64,000 nucleotides of DNA, from NCBI GenBank assembly GCA_019671005.1, contig CM033747.1, forward strand, positions 25,633,188-25,697,187. Direction: 5' to 3'. Position 1 is the first letter of the stretch. Every line of letters starts with the position of its first letter. A program made the translations under genes and the position numbers. Shown here in pieces: positions 20,860 through 33,577 of the stretch. The notes under the pieces are model-generated. The model was given only the letters and a program-made list of their open reading frames with translations, was not told the DNA's origin and did not search any database. This DNA is from Hibiscus mutabilis. Taxonomy: Eukaryota > Streptophyta > Magnoliopsida > Malvales > Malvaceae.

Positions 20860-21840
20860 GCTGCGACTCCAGTGAGATAAACTAGTCATGATTCTCATTC
20901 CACTACCACTTTAGGGAGATGAGATAAATGTGATAAAGTTTGTTCCATGCTCCTCCAGGGATACAAACTTTATGTCGGGTCCATTCCCCTGCCTCTTCAG
21001 AGAGATGAACTTGTCATGGTTCTCATTCCACTGCCACTCCAGGGAGATGAGATTAATATGATGAAGTTTGTTCCACTGCTCCTTCAGGGAGACAAACTTT
21101 ATGTCTGGTCTATTCCGCTGCCTCTTCAGGGAGATAAACTAGTCTTGGTTCTCATTCCACTGCCACTCCAAGGAGATGAGATAAATATGATGAAGTTTGT
21201 TCCACTGCTCCTTCAGGGAGACAAACTCTATGTCAGGTCTATTTCGCTGCCTCTTCAGGGAGATAAACTAGTCTTGGTTCTCATTCGACTGCCACTCCAG
21301 GAAGATGAGATAAATATGATGAATTGTGTTCCACTGTTCCTTCAGGGAGAAAAACTTTATGTCTGGTCCATTCCGCTACCTCTTCAGGGAGATGAACTCG
21401 TCTTGGTTCTCATTCCATTGCCACTTTAAGGAGATGAGATAAATATGATGAATTTTGTTCCACTGTTCCTTCAGGGAGACAAACTTTATGTCTGGTCCAT
21501 TCCGCTGCCTCTTCAGGGAGATGAACTCGTCTTGGTTCTCATTCCACTGCCACTTTAAGAAGATGAGATAAATATGATGAAGTTTGTTCCACTGCTCCTT
21601 TAGGGAGATACACTTTATGTCTGGTCCATTCTGCTGCCTCTTCAGGGAGATGAACTCGTCTTGGTTCTCATTCCGCTGCCACTTTAGGGAGATAAGACAA
21701 ATGTGATGATGTTTGTTCCACTGCTCCTCCAGGGATACAAACTTTATATCAGGTCTATTCTACTGCCTCTTTAAGGATATGAACTCGTCTTGGTTCTTAT
21801 TCCACTACCTCTTTAAGGAGATGAGATAAATGTGGTTTCA
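20860..21840. repeat. 129-bp tandem repeat, about 7.5 copies, with 45+42+42 bp submonomers
   Basis: The anchor AAACTTTATGT occurs at 20965, 21094, 21223, 21352, 21481, 21610 and 21739, each exactly 129 bp apart (some copies with substitutions). Each 129-bp unit consists of three related submonomers (45, 42, 42 bp), all containing a CTTCAGGGAGA-like core. Because all are multiples of three, the plus strand stays open from 20947 to 21429 with a PLPLQGDKLxxV-type repeat. The minus strand is also largely open in one frame (FISLKRQ / FVSLKEQW type), in the sense direction of element A. Confidence 0.9.
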
Positions 21841-24800
21841 TCATTTCGAATGTCCTAGGCCTCCTTTTGGGTTTGTGCCTGCGAATTTTTCAAAAAGGTT
21901 CTTTTCAAGGTGCATTTTCGGGTTTTCACCTTATTTTTTTCCTTTTTTCTTTTTTTTTCTTTTTTTCCTTTTTCCTTTTTCTTTTTCACTTTTCCTTTTT
22001 TTCTTTTTTTCATTTTCTCTTTTTTCCACTCTTTCGTGTCAAGGATACTTGGAACTTGTCAAAAATAATCTGCTCCACTCACTCCTGTCAAGGATGCTGT
22101 AACTTGCTGACAGTGATCTGCTCCCTCGTGTCAAGGATGCCATACCACTTTTGTCCCACTCTTTCCTGTCAAGGATACTGTAGTTTGTTGAAACTTCATT
22201 TTGAATACCAAAGGCATCCCTTTTGGGTCATGCTCTAGATATTTTCAAAAGAGCTTTTCAGATCTTTGCCTTGATTTTTTTTATTTCACATTGAGGGATC
22301 AATCTCCTTGTAGTTCGGCTTCCTTTCTTGATTGAGGATTCGCCATATTTGAATCATTCCTGTTTTATATATGGCAGAGTATATGCGCTTGTTGATGAAT
22401 GCACCATATTTTATGGTGTATGTATGCAATTAACCTAAATGCTTGATGCATAGATGAATGACATGCAAAGCAGTTGACCATAGCTTGACTTTAAAGGGAA
22501 TGGCCCGTGATTTTAGCTGGTCATATTAGGCCTCTTAGCACTATTCTCTTTATGCCCCGTGTCCTGTTCTGTTGACTGATAAGGTCAATCTTGTCGAACG
22601 ATGCCCCAACGCCTCTCTCAGGTTTGATCGTCTCTTTTTGACATCACCTCTTCGGGCGAGTGTCAACTTTTGAGTGTTTTCTTTTCTTGAATCATGAGTT
22701 CTATTAAGCTCACTCTTCTAATTTTATGATGTTTGTGGACAATAATGCCCCACTAATATTCATGTTCTTTGACCTAATATGCCGAGTTTGCCTTATTTTG
22801 GACATTTAGGGTGAGAAAGTTTTAAATGCAAAACTTGTGAAGATGAGTTTTTTTATTTATGTAAAATCTTGTGCAGAGTTTAGAAGAAATAATTAAATTT
22901 TTTAGAAATGTAAAATTTAAAAAAAAATCAAAATTGAGCACTCAAATATCAAGTGCAAACAGTATTTTTTTTCAAATTGACAATGAGCAACCCAAATGGA
23001 GCATATGTTTAGAAGATAGCAAGGGTTGCAGTAACACAAGCACATGTGAACTCCTTTCTGGGCTATTAGGATTCTGAGAGGAACATTTCCCACACCTAAT
23101 TTTTATCCTTATTTAAGTGGCTCTCTTGATCTCACTAACTCACCATGCCCCATCCTTCCCTCATTTGGTGTTGATCAGGCACTTGAAGTTTGACATTCCT
23201 TGAAGAAAGGTTAACCCTTATAGGCGGAATATAGTTTGAAGACAAAACTTAGACATCCATGTATTATCAGAATGGTCTTTATAGGCTTGTAATGTAGGCT
23301 ATGGCTTATAGGTATAAAAAAGGATATACAAACCCAAATAAGTGTTTAAGGGTAATGAAACCAATGATCATTTCTTCTTGGCGAAATCTTATTTCTGCAC
23401 TTGTACTTTGATATACTTTGATAAAATGCTCATTTTTTTCATTATTTGGATTGCTCTAGACTGTCCATTTTTGGGTTTTCACCCTAGAGTTCATTTCCTT
23501 CTTTTGTAGCTCTAGGACACGTAGCCTTTAACCGATTTGTGTCTTGGCTCGGCATCAATCCGCCAAAGTTCGTATAAGCTTCCAATTAAGACCTCATTCT
23601 TGTATTGCTTGATTTGGGTATGCTCACATGAAGTAACTTTTTTCTTTCATTCCTTGGATCGCTCTAGGCTGCCCATTTTTGGGTTTTCACCATAGAGTTC
23701 ATTTCCTTTCATGTTTAGGACAATGTAGCTGTGGACTATTCTGCAATCCCGACCAGACATTGATTCTTGCCTCTGCTCGAGAGTAACCAATCCTCTAAGG
23801 TTCTTGCTTTTCCTTTATTGCACTTTTTGACTTAGTGTTTTCTCCCTTGATTTTTTCAGCTTACTTGTTGGCAATTTTCAACTTGATTTGGTCAGCTTCT
23901 TTGAGCATAAACTTTTCTTTTACTGGCCCCTTCTAATGTTTCTCTGACCTTTGCAATGAATGGATCTGACCTCCCTTCTTGCCCTAATTGGAGCGCTATC
24001 TGTGTAGCATGATCAAGATCGAGCGGCCTTTATTTGCAAACAAAATTTTTGCCTTATTTTCCCCCAGTGTGGGGTGATCCTTAGTTTGGGTTTTATTAGA
24101 AAGAAACGGTCAGGCTCAAAGGGGAACAAAATGGATATTTTCTTATTTGTGAAAAGAATTGAAGGAATGCCATTCGTCTTATCACATACGGACATCTAAG
24201 TAGTCTTCATGGGGTAGAAGTTTAGGGTCAACACTCGATTCAAGGACCTTAAACAACAAATGCCTGTGAGGGGAAATTCACTCAATGGGATCTGCCCATT
24301 TCCTGAACACTTATTTTTTTCCTTCTGTCTGCCTAAGTAGAACAGAAAATGTTTACATTTGCAGTATCCTTGCAACAATTACTTTCTCTTGGACATAGGA
24401 TGTTCGAATTTGATCATTGGATTTGAATAAAAGGTATTCCTGCAATTGAAATCCAAGGACCTGATAAAAATGATATGTACATATGTTTAGGAAAACAAAA
24501 ACCAACTCATAGCAATGAATGAAAAGTTTAAAGAATCAAAGAATACGAATTGTTTGTCAAATGGGATGTAAAATAAAGCTTATTTTATTAAAACAGGTAA
24601 ACAATAGTTTTGACAAAAGCTCATCACTTTGTTTTCTCTCTCTTCTTTTTTCATTTTTTTGAAGTAAACTAAACTCACACAATGCATGAAAAAAGAAAAA
24701 AAGACTTTCCTCGTTCTGAAGTTACATCGAGTCCAAAAAGCTTGCCCTATTTTCTTCTAACTTCTTTGTAAGGTGGACCTTTTCTTTTACTCTATGCTAA

Positions 24801-25044
24801 AAAGGATCTAATTCTAAAATGACGAGTTTAGTTGGTCCTAAGTCGGATGCCCCAAGGTAAATTACCAAAATTGGTCTATGAATACAAATGGAATATATGT
24901 AATGAACATGTTATGTTGCTGAAAGTGAAAAATGTAATGAAGATGCAATGCTGAATATAAATATGAATGCAGAAAAGAGGTTGATTATGGAGTGGACATC
25001 TTAGAACACTTTCATAAAAGGTCGTGTTACATCAGATATTAGAG
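21841..25044. other. Element A interior, noncoding, with local duplications
   Basis: No recognisable gene. Contents: a pyrimidine tract (21930-22030); repeated CTGTCAAGGAT(A/G)C(T)GT motifs (about 22036, 22084, 22126, 22168); two similar blocks at 21870-21935 and 22210-22275; and a diverged duplication at 23448-23860. The position is where pol would lie in a complete element, yet no RT or integrase motif is visible in any frame I read. Confidence 0.5.
23448..23860. repeat. Diverged direct duplication of about 205 bp
   Basis: GGATTGCTCTAGACTG...TTTTTGGGTTTTCACC... at 23448 recurs as GGATCGCTCTAGGCTG...TTTTTGGGTTTTCACC... at about 23656, with the following TAGAGTTCATTTCCTT also shared. The copies are well diverged beyond that. 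Confidence 0.6.
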
Positions 25045-25842
25045 TTATAGATAATGTCGAGCTCTAGCGCCTAACTTCTGTAACTTCTTTAAGAGCCTAG
25101 CCAACATATCGTTTTGTTCTGGGAGATCATCGTTTTGACTCAATTCTGTTGCTGCATCAGCCAAGTATGTCACCTGTCGGGCAACTCTTCATGCTTCAGC
25201 AATAATATCCTTCATGTAGTTGTCTTTTTCCTTTATTTTCTCTGAAGACTCTTGAAGCTGAAGATACCATTTCTCATTATTTTCTTTCAAGGCTCTCTTG
25301 AGACCATTAACCAAATATTTGTACATCACTAGAATGTCGTTATGCTCATTTACTTGATTCTTTAGCCTTTGAACTTCAGCTTGACTATTATTTAATTCAG
25401 CAACGATGTCTCCGCGCAAACTTATACACATGTTCAAGGTCTTAATCTTGTCTTGACTACTTCTCAGGTCTTCCTTGAGGGCGACATTGATTTCCATTGC
25501 TTGCAGATTACCAGACAAGGTACTAGCTCATTCCTCGTTGGCCTTAGAACTCTTTTTCCAAAATTCGGCATATCTTTTCAGGTCTTTAATTCCTTCTTTC
25601 CATTGATCGAGAGTGTCACCCAAACCAACATTTTTAAAAGTCAAACTAAGCTTTTCATAGTTATCTTGCAAGCTCTTTAGTTCATTTTTCAGAAAATCCA
25701 CTTCTTTCTTCGATCCACTAGTTTGAGCATCATGCCTCAAATGGCTCTTTTCACCTTCTTTGATTTTGGACTCTTTCAGCTCTATAAATGTTGGGTTAAC
25801 GATAGTTGAACCATGTTGATTTTCTTTCTCGAATTTCCACAT
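25045..25842 (-). pseudogene. Coiled-coil ORF of element A, two in-frame stops
   Basis: A 266-codon frame ending TAA at 25045-25047, interrupted by TGA near 25526 and 25188. The protein is Lys/Glu/Leu/Asn-rich and heptad-like, with FKNVGLGDTLDQW near its first third and an LGARARHYL end. These correspond to FKNVGLGDTSKEW and LGARAHRYL in element C, so the two are homologous. Likely a structural or accessory protein of the retroelement; its role is unknown. No capsid domain follows it in this element. Confidence 0.65.
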
Positions 25843-26732
25843 GTTGCACTCTAGGAGGTTTTGAACTCGACGCTTAAAGGCGGTACAATTTTTAATTGAA
25901 TGCCCTTAATTCTAGCATGATACTCACAATGAGCTTCGGCGTTATACCATTTAGGGTATGGAGGTTTTATAGGTGTGAGGTGACATAGGACCACCAACCG
26001 TGCCTTCAACGATTGTAGATATAGTTCTCCATATGAGATGGGTATATGATCGAATGGACAATTGGTTCTTGGCTTTTGGATGCCGACTGACGAGGACTCA
26101 AAAAGTTGGACACTAGAATTTGAACTCTATCCCTTGTACTGGATTATGAGTGTTGGAAATTGGTCCCTTTTTGTATGCTCTAGTGCACCAGCATTGGTTA
26201 GGCTTTTGGAAGCTTTGGGGATTCCCTCTTCAAAACTCAGTAGCCTTTCTTCGACAAGACTTATGACTTTGTTCCTTAGAGCTCCACAATTTTCGTTAGT
26301 ATGACTCGTACCTCCTAAATGATAGTTGCATCTAGCCTTGTTGCCATACCCTTTAGGAAAATGAGGCTCTTTTGGCTTGGATTGGACTGGAGTCACAAGA
26401 CCCTTCTTAACCAGTATCAGGAGCAGATCTGTATAGGTTATCGGAAATTGAAATGCCTTCTTTTTATCTTTCTCTTCTCTAGCTTTTCTTTGGCTCATTT
26501 CCACTTTCTTTAAAATCGAAGCCTTTGCATCTTCAGGTGTTTTAATTTCAATCACAACGGTGCACCTACTTTTGAGTTTATCAGAATCATCTTGTTCATA
26601 TATAAGGTCTTGATCAGCGACCATCATAATTTGGCTTTCATTCAGTTCATCCTTTCTGTCTTGTACATCAGACTCTTTTCTTTTTGCCACATCAGTTATC
26701 ATACTCATCATTTCAACCATCTGTCTTTTCAA
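25843..26732 (-). pseudogene. Two zinc-binding-like modules upstream of the coiled coil, element A
   Basis: 26732-26127 is open for 201 codons: a Lys/Glu-rich start, then FPITYTDLLLILVKKGLV, a proline-rich linker (PKEPHFPKGYG), and CNYHLGGTSHTNENC, which fits CX2HX5HX4C, followed by a basic helix. After a stop and frame change a second module follows at about 25960-25880: PPYPKWYNAEAHCEYHA, with GHS..NC displaced into another frame. The pattern matches the post-capsid nucleic-acid-binding part of cotton-type gypsy Gag. Broken, so probably not expressed. Confidence 0.6.
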
Positions 26733-27060
26733 CTCCTACATCTCACTAATCTCGGTATTGGTGTAGGCATACTCTGGTACGTCTGACGTGTGAATCTCAG
26801 AAGAAAGACTTGTCATCTCTTTTGGTGTCTCTTCAAGGCACTGTCCTATATCTGTGGTCTTGTCTATCTGATTACTTGACTTTTTCATTATGAAAGCCTC
26901 CTTAATCGTAGATCACTCGTGAATCAACACCCTTTATGTCATGCATATGCAATGAAAAAAAACAAAAACATAGAAAATAGAAAATTGGTCAGTACACGTG
27001 TAATAAAAATAAAAACAGAAATAAGTATGTAAGTACTAAAGAGTAAATTTGTACAACTTA
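26733..27060 (-). other. Leader of element A proximal to its first frame
   Basis: AT-rich, no gene. It is homologous in position to 4505-4800 of element C (both have TGAATCAACACCCT / 'GGGAATCAATACCCT' and an A-rich run). Confidence 0.5.
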
Positions 27061-27306
27061 CCCAGCATGAATTTCTACCCGGCATAAACAAAGTCCTACC
27101 CGGCATGATTTCTACCCGGCATATTTTTATTTGCAAAAAGAAACATCCTACCAGTCATGGGATCTACCCGGTACAGAATGAAAAAATCCTACTCGGCATG
27201 ATTTCTACCCGACATATTTTTATTTGCAAAAAGAAACATCCTACCTGGCATGGTATCTACCCGGTACAAAATGAAAGATCCTGCCCAGCATGATTTCTAC
27301 CCGACA
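27061..27306. repeat. About 93-bp tandem repeat in the leader of element A
   Basis: Units carrying ATTTCTACCCGGCAT...'CTACCCGGTACA' recur with ATTTCT at 27108, 27201 and 27293 (periods 93 and 92). CTACCCGGCAT itself appears many times. Element B inserted into the last unit, duplicating CGGCA. Confidence 0.8.
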
Positions 27307-30300
27307 TGTAACACTCTCAACATATATTCAACAATTAAATATACATTGAAGATGTTACTAAAGTTTTTAACTGATTTCCTGATTTGTATTTAAAAAAAAA
27401 AACAAGTTTAGTAAAATAACTTTTTCCTCGGTTTCATTGAATTATAAACCTGTCTAGTAACACCTAGTTTAAACCTTGAATTAATTAAATAAATATTTAA
27501 GACAGATATTAACTTGAAAATATAATTCAGGGTGTAAACTATGTATGCTACCTAGTCCCTTTTTTTAAAAAAAATCGCTACCTGATTAGCATAAAATACA
27601 TAATATTTATACCAAATCTCATTGTTAATAATTTAAAACCATACCATTTATCCTTAATACGTAGATTACATACCCATTTAAAATAAGTAACCTAACTTAT
27701 AAGTTCAATAATATAAAACAACTGCATATTTAGAAATACGAGTAGATGCCACTAGTCTAGGATGTTAGTGTACATACTATTACTTATAAGGGGTAACTTG
27801 ATTTCCAAAAGTGCAGCTCCTTCCTTGATACTATTAGCCCAATCGACTTACGTATAATACAAATCACACGCTAAGTATAACTTAGTGAGGCATAATTGTA
27901 ACAATATGAACAATTAACATAAATATCACAATATTTATAAAATGGCAAGCAATATCTCGTACATGTTTATATCATTTCATCATTTATCATGGTAAATGAG
28001 AAACTAACTTATATCAGTGAATCATGCTTGCATGTCTATATGTTCAAAGTCATAATATCAGTCTTACTTTATCGTTAATAAAATACGATAGACATACTGG
28101 TCTATTTACTTGCTTAAAAGCATTTTCCTGGTTTATTGCCCAAAGTACAATTTCATGTGATGCTATGGTACGCGAGTCATCGTGATACCGTAGTGTCTTT
28201 GACGCCGTAGCGCCTGAGATGAGTACGTACTCGAGGATGCCCTTTGCTCCTCATACTCACACATTTTGTGCTATGTAACACCTTAGTGTTTAAAACGACT
28301 CCGTAGAGTCTAACTCGACTTCATAAAGTCTATCTTGACTCTACAGAGTCTATCTCGACTCCGAAGAGTCTATCTCGACTCCGAAGAGTCTATCTCGACC
28401 CCGAAGAGTCTATCTCGCACTAGGACTCTATGGATATCCAACTATACCAAGACTTTCACACTAGTACTCGGGCATAACAATATAATATTTGCAATATCAA
28501 TATCCAATTCACAATACTATCATCCATAATTCGATAATGGGCAGTTCATACCCAAAATCTAAAATCTGATTTATCTTAGATGAATCATTATACCATTTCC
28601 ATGTATCTCGTATACCATTTAATTTTCATGCCATTTGCGTAATTTGATCAACACACATTTTTCATTAATATCAAGGTCGACTTATCGCAAGTCATCCTAT
28701 TTATAACATGTCATATATGCATATAATGCACTCACCTGGGCTATGCAAAATACTAGCGTCACTAAGCTAGTTCTCTACTTTTTCCTTGCCTCGTTTATCT
28801 TGTGCTTCCTTGTTTTGCTCAATTGCTGCAAATTTACCCATCGAACATATACAATATACATGTTAGATTTATCATTAAATCTAACACTATTTAATTATAA
28901 AGTACTAGCATAATTATTCGAACATAAAAAATTTTCTAAAAATTTTCCCTTTTTCTCCCTTGGAAGCCAAAAAGTTCAATTTGGTCCCTAGTGACCATTT
29001 TGCAACGTTTGCAAATTATTCAAGCCCAAATCAAAATTTCTTCATAATTCTAACATTTTCCACTAACTTTTACTCAATGCCCTTCAATCTACTAACTTTT
29101 GCTAAAGTGACATTTTAGTCACTAATTCCACACAAAAGTTAGCAAACATGTACTAAATTTTCAATCCAACATTTTTACCATTTTTCTCAAATTTTCCCTT
29201 CTATTTTGACCTTTGGCCGAAATGGTCACTAAACTTTTCCAATGTTGTTTTTCATTCGAACAACATTCTAATATGCTCAAAATATTTTTTCCAACATATA
29301 ATCTTCATTTCCAAAAATTAACAATTAAATCCCCAAATTCTTCCTACTTGGTAAATTAGGTATCTAAACTTTGCAAGGACTTTATTTTTAGTGCTAATTC
29401 CATAATCAAGCTTCTAAATTCATAATCTCTTCAAATCCACCACTAACATAATTTTTACTATATTTCCTCTAATTTACCAAACATACCATAATAGTCACTT
29501 AACAAACTTGTTGAGGATTTTTCCACTCCAACATCAAAATCAAGCTTGTAACATCATAATTCTTACATATTCATCCTTAATTTCAAAACCCTAAATAAAA
29601 CCCCAAATTCTAGGGTTAGAGTTTATGTCTTCAAACATGAAATTAATCTAATTCTAAGCTTGATTTCAACTCCACAACACTTGAGTTGCTTAAATCATAT
29701 TTCAATTTCAACATAGAACATGAAACCCTAATTTCTCTCTCATCAATAACATGAATAATTTTTCATATTACCATGCAAAATTACTATCAAAAGAAAGAGC
29801 ATGAAGCATAGATCAATTTTTCTCAAAGCAACATACCTTGATTCTAACTTTAAAGCCTTCAAAATTGCCTTGGAAATTTTTGTGTAATTTTCCCTCTTTC
29901 TTCCTCTTAGTTTCGAAAATAATAGATGAAGATGAACTAATTTGTTCATCTTTTATTTTAATAATGCCACATGTTTTAAATAAATGAATATTAAATTCAT
30001 TTAATTCCTTATGTCCAAATAATCCTCCAACTATATCTTATTTTCAAAATTGCTATTTTGTAAAAATGGAACCAAGTCTAGTTAGATTCTAACTAGAAAC
30101 ATTAAAATATTCATAAAAATAATATTTTATGAATTTTCTATGACTTATGGAACTGCCTATAAAATTCTAATTCGATCTGATTACCTGATAATCACTTACT
30201 ACGATTTTCCAATTTTCGAACTACCGGGTAAAATCTGAAATCCTCATAATTCCGATCCCCATAAATAAATATTTTGACATACAAAATATTCCATAATTTA

Positions 30301-30920
30301 GTAAAAATCAAAATCTTGAAATTTTAACTCGATCCAATATACTGATAATTTACCTGAACTCTTTATCGGATAAATTTCTCTTAATAATCCTTTATCTATT
30401 ATCCTCACGAATTATATTAACTCGAACTGATTCCTTTTTATCAATCTCAATTACTGACATGAGACTTTCCCAAAAGGTCACCTATCCTATACCTGAGCAC
30501 GCTTAAGTTCGATCTAAATTCGATATCTTATACTATATTTTTATTCGAATCAAGTATCTGCATATCCAAATTATCTCCTAATTATTTGATAAAAATGGAT
30601 TCCCACATAAATCCAGTACCTGAAATCTAGTTATACAGATCAACTTCCTGTAACTGGTACTACTTATCTATGTAAATAAAATATTTCATCAGAAACCTAT
30701 TATTTTCTCATTGGATTTTAACCAAACTTCGCAAGTACCCTATTTTGCTTGCTCACTATCACATGGTACTCTTAATTCTAGAAAATTCCTTTCTTAGAGT
30801 CCATAATTAAAGAAATCCTAACTTTTATATTTTATCATTTTAGTCACTAAGTTAGCTTTTAAGCCCTTAACTTAGTACTAAATGACTCTTGAACAACTTA
30901 GCAAATTTCAGGGTATTACA
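27307..30920 (-). repeat. 3' LTR of element B (3.61 kb)
   Basis: TGTAACACTCTCAAC...GGGTATTACA, collinear with 33745-37357. Contains six 20-bp GACTCCGAAGAGTCTATCTC-type repeats (about 28306-28425). No gene; a 68-codon open frame at 29743-29949 recurs in the other LTR but has no family signature. Confidence 0.9.
28306..28425. repeat. 20-bp tandem repeat in 3' LTR of B, six units
   Basis: GACTCCGAAGAGTCTATCTC and variants, six consecutive units. The other LTR has five at about 34727-34825, so copy number changed after insertion. Confidence 0.8.
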
Positions 30921-30936
30921 ATTCTCCCCCTTTTAA
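30921..30936 (-). promoter_or_regulatory. Polypurine tract of element B
   Basis: Minus strand TTAAAAGGGGGAGAAT directly before the LTR start TGTAATACCC. Confidence 0.85.
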
Positions 30937-30959
30937 GAAAATCCGTCCACGAATTTTAA

Positions 30960-33437
30960 AACCTACCTGATTTAAATAGTTTTAGGTATTGCTTTCTCAT
31001 TTCTCCTCAGCCTCCCAGGTTGCCTCTTCCACTTTGTGGTTCCTCCAAAGGACTTTGACCAATGGAATTTTCTTATTTCTCAATTCTTTGACTCCATACG
31101 ATAAAATCTCCACTGGTTCTTCTTCATATGTTAAATTAGGTTGCAACTCAATTTCTTCTAGAGCAATAAAATGCGAGGGATCCGATCGATACCTTCGCAA
31201 CATAGATACATGAAATACATCATGGATCTTACTCATTTCTAGAGGTAAAGCCAGTTGATAAGCCATTGGTCCAACTCTTTTGAGAATTTCATAAGGTCCA
31301 ATGAATCTGGGACTTAGTTTCCCTTTTCGACCAAAACGTAATATTTTCTTCTATAGTGAGACCTTCAGAAATACTTTATCTCTAACTTCAAATTCAATAT
31401 CCCTTCTCTTTTTATCTGTATATGCCTTTTGTCTATCCGCGGCTGCTTTGAGATTATTCTGAATAATCTTCACTTTATCTTCCATTTCTCGAGTTAAATC
31501 AACCCACCTATTTTTGAGTCATTAAGAACATTTCGATCCTGTAGTTCGAACCAATTAAGAGGTGTTCTGCACTTTCTTCCATAAAGTGCTTCAAGCGGTG
31601 CCATTTTGATGCTTGCCTGGTAACTGTTGTTATATGCGAATTCAGCTAATGGCAAATACCTTTCCCATGATCCAGTGAACTCAATAATGCAAGCTCGCAA
31701 CATATCTTCTAAGATCTGGATCGTTCGTTCTAACTACCCGTCTGTCTGCGGATGGAAAGTAGTACTAAAGTTTAATTTAGTACCTAAAGCTTCATGTAAT
31801 GCTCCCCAAAATCTCGAGGTAAACCTCGGGTCTCTATCTGATACAATCGATATTGGGACACCAAGCAGTCATACTATTTCTCTGATATACAATTCTGCAT
31901 ACTTATCCATTGAATAATTCACACGAACTGGAATAAAATGTGCAGAATTCGATAAACGATCCATGATGACCCATATTGAATCTTTTTTGCTGGGCGTAAC
32001 TGGTAGCCCTGTTACAAAATCCATAGTCACTTTTTTCCCATTTCCACTGAGGAATGGAGATAGGCTGTAACAGTCCAAAAGGTACTTGATGCTCTGCCTT
32101 AACTTGTTGACATGTCAGACATTTTGCTACAAACTCTGAGATTGCTCTTTTCATTTCCGGCCACCAATAGCGGGTTCTCAAATCTTGATACATCTTATTA
32201 CTCCCAGGATGCATAGTTAATGGAAAATAGTGAGTTTCTGTTAAAATCTCTTTCTTCAATTCACCATTGTCAGGAATATAAACTTTTCCTTGATAGTATA
32301 AACATCCATCAGACTTGATTTCATAGTCTTGTGCTTCCCCAGATTCAACTTGTTTTCTCTTTTCAAGTCATTCTTCATTCGAAAGCTATAAATCTTCAAT
32401 CTAGTCCAGAAAAGTCAGCTTAAGCTGAAACTCTGCTGCTAAAGAACCATCTTGTCCCAAAGATAGTTGTGCATTCATTGCACGTAGAACAGAAAATGTC
32501 TTCCGGCTAAGAGCATCTGCTACTACATTAGCCTTTCCAGGGTGATAGTCAATAACCACATCATAATCCTTTAAAAACTCAACCCATCTCCGTTGTCTCA
32601 GATTCAGATCTCGTTGTGTTATTAAGTACTTCAAACTTTTGTGATCAATATAGATATGACACTTTTCACCATATAGATAATGTCTCCAATTTTTTAGTGC
32701 AAAAATCACTCCTGCCATCTCCAAATCATGAGTCGAATAATTCTTCTCATGAGTTTTGAGTTGTCGCGATGCATAAGCTACAACGAGTCCTTCTTGCATT
32801 AATACACAACCCAAACCATTATGGGATGTATAATTATACAGAATATACTTTTTTTTCGGCTCTGGTTGAATTAATATTGGTGCCTCTGTCAAAACTTTCT
32901 TTAATCTTTCGAAACTCTCTTGACACTTCTCTGTCCCTACAAAAGAAACACATTTTTCTTAACAGTTGGGTGAGTGGCATAGCAATGATAGAGAAGTTTT
33001 GGACAAATCTATAATATCCAGCTAATCCCAAGAAACTTCTAACTTTCGAGACATTCTTTGGTGCTTCCCATTTAAGAATAGCTTGTATCTTCTTGGGATC
33101 CACTCTTATTCCATCAGCGGATACAACATGTCCGAGAAAAGTTACTTCGGATAGCCAAAATTCACATTTGGAAAACTTTGCATAAAGCTATTTTTCTCTT
33201 AATATTTTTAATACCACTCAGAGATGTCAATCATGATCATCTTCAGTCTTAGAATATACCAAGATATCATCTATAAACACCACCACGAACTGATCCAAAT
33301 AGGGCTGAAACACCCTATTCATTAAATCCATAAATGCGGCAGGGGCGCTTGTGAGACCAAACGGCATTACTAAAAACTCTTAGTGTCCATAACGAGTTTT
33401 GAATGATGTCTTTGGTAAATCTTCTTTCTTAACTTTT
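30960..33437 (-). pseudogene. Partial Ty3/gypsy Pol of element B (RT, RNase H, integrase, chromodomain)
   Basis: Read right to left. RT about 33437-33110: LRLGYYQLKVKKED, VMPFGLTSAPAAFMDLMNRV, and catalytic FIDDIL near 33270; then DPKKIQAILKWEAPKNVSK and FLGLAGYYR. RNase H 32892-32401: KKYILYNYTSHNGLGCVLMQ, HPGKANVVADALSRK. Integrase zinc finger 32259-32080: HPGSNKMYQDLRTRYWWPEM, CLTCQQVK. Integrase core 32078-31870 (MDFVTGLP) and 31703-31494 (LAEFAYNNSY...ALYGRKCRTP). Chromodomain-like end 31266-30960: 'PLVKVLWRNHKVEEATWEAE', then, after a frameshift, MRKQYLKLF. Stops and frameshifts interrupt it throughout. The chromodomain end points to the chromovirus (Tekay/Del-like) branch. Confidence 0.9.
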
Positions 33438-33520
33438 AGCTGATAATAGCCTAATCGAAGATCGATCTTCTTTCTTAACTTTTAGCTGATGTCTTTGGTA
33501 TATCTTCTTTCTTAACTTTG
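33404..33520. repeat. Direct repeats at the internal deletion junction of element B
   Basis: TGATGTCTTTGGTAAATCTT... at 33404 recurs as TGATGTCTTTGGTATATCTT... at 33487 (34 bp, period 83). CTTCTTTCTTAACTTTTAGC occurs at 33421 and 33467. This is the scar where the gag start was joined to RT. Confidence 0.8.
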
Positions 33521-33577
33521 AGCCTCTTCCGGGCCCTGGTGACCCATCAAATGACGTGATCCATCAGCGTCCGACAT
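33515..33577 (-). pseudogene. Residual gag start of element B
   Basis: ATG at 33577 opens 21 codons (MSDADGSRHLMGHQGPEEA...) before a TAA at the deletion scar. The position, between PBS and the deletion, fits a chromovirus gag start; there is no domain evidence. Confidence 0.45.

Noticed and set aside
20947..21429. 160-codon plus-strand open frame as a real repeat-protein gene
   Set aside because: It is a by-product of the 129-bp tandem repeat and runs against the element; the repeat is reported instead.
29743..29949. 68-codon frame repeated at 36175-36381 as a conserved small gene
   Set aside because: The two copies are simply the same position of the paired LTRs of element B.
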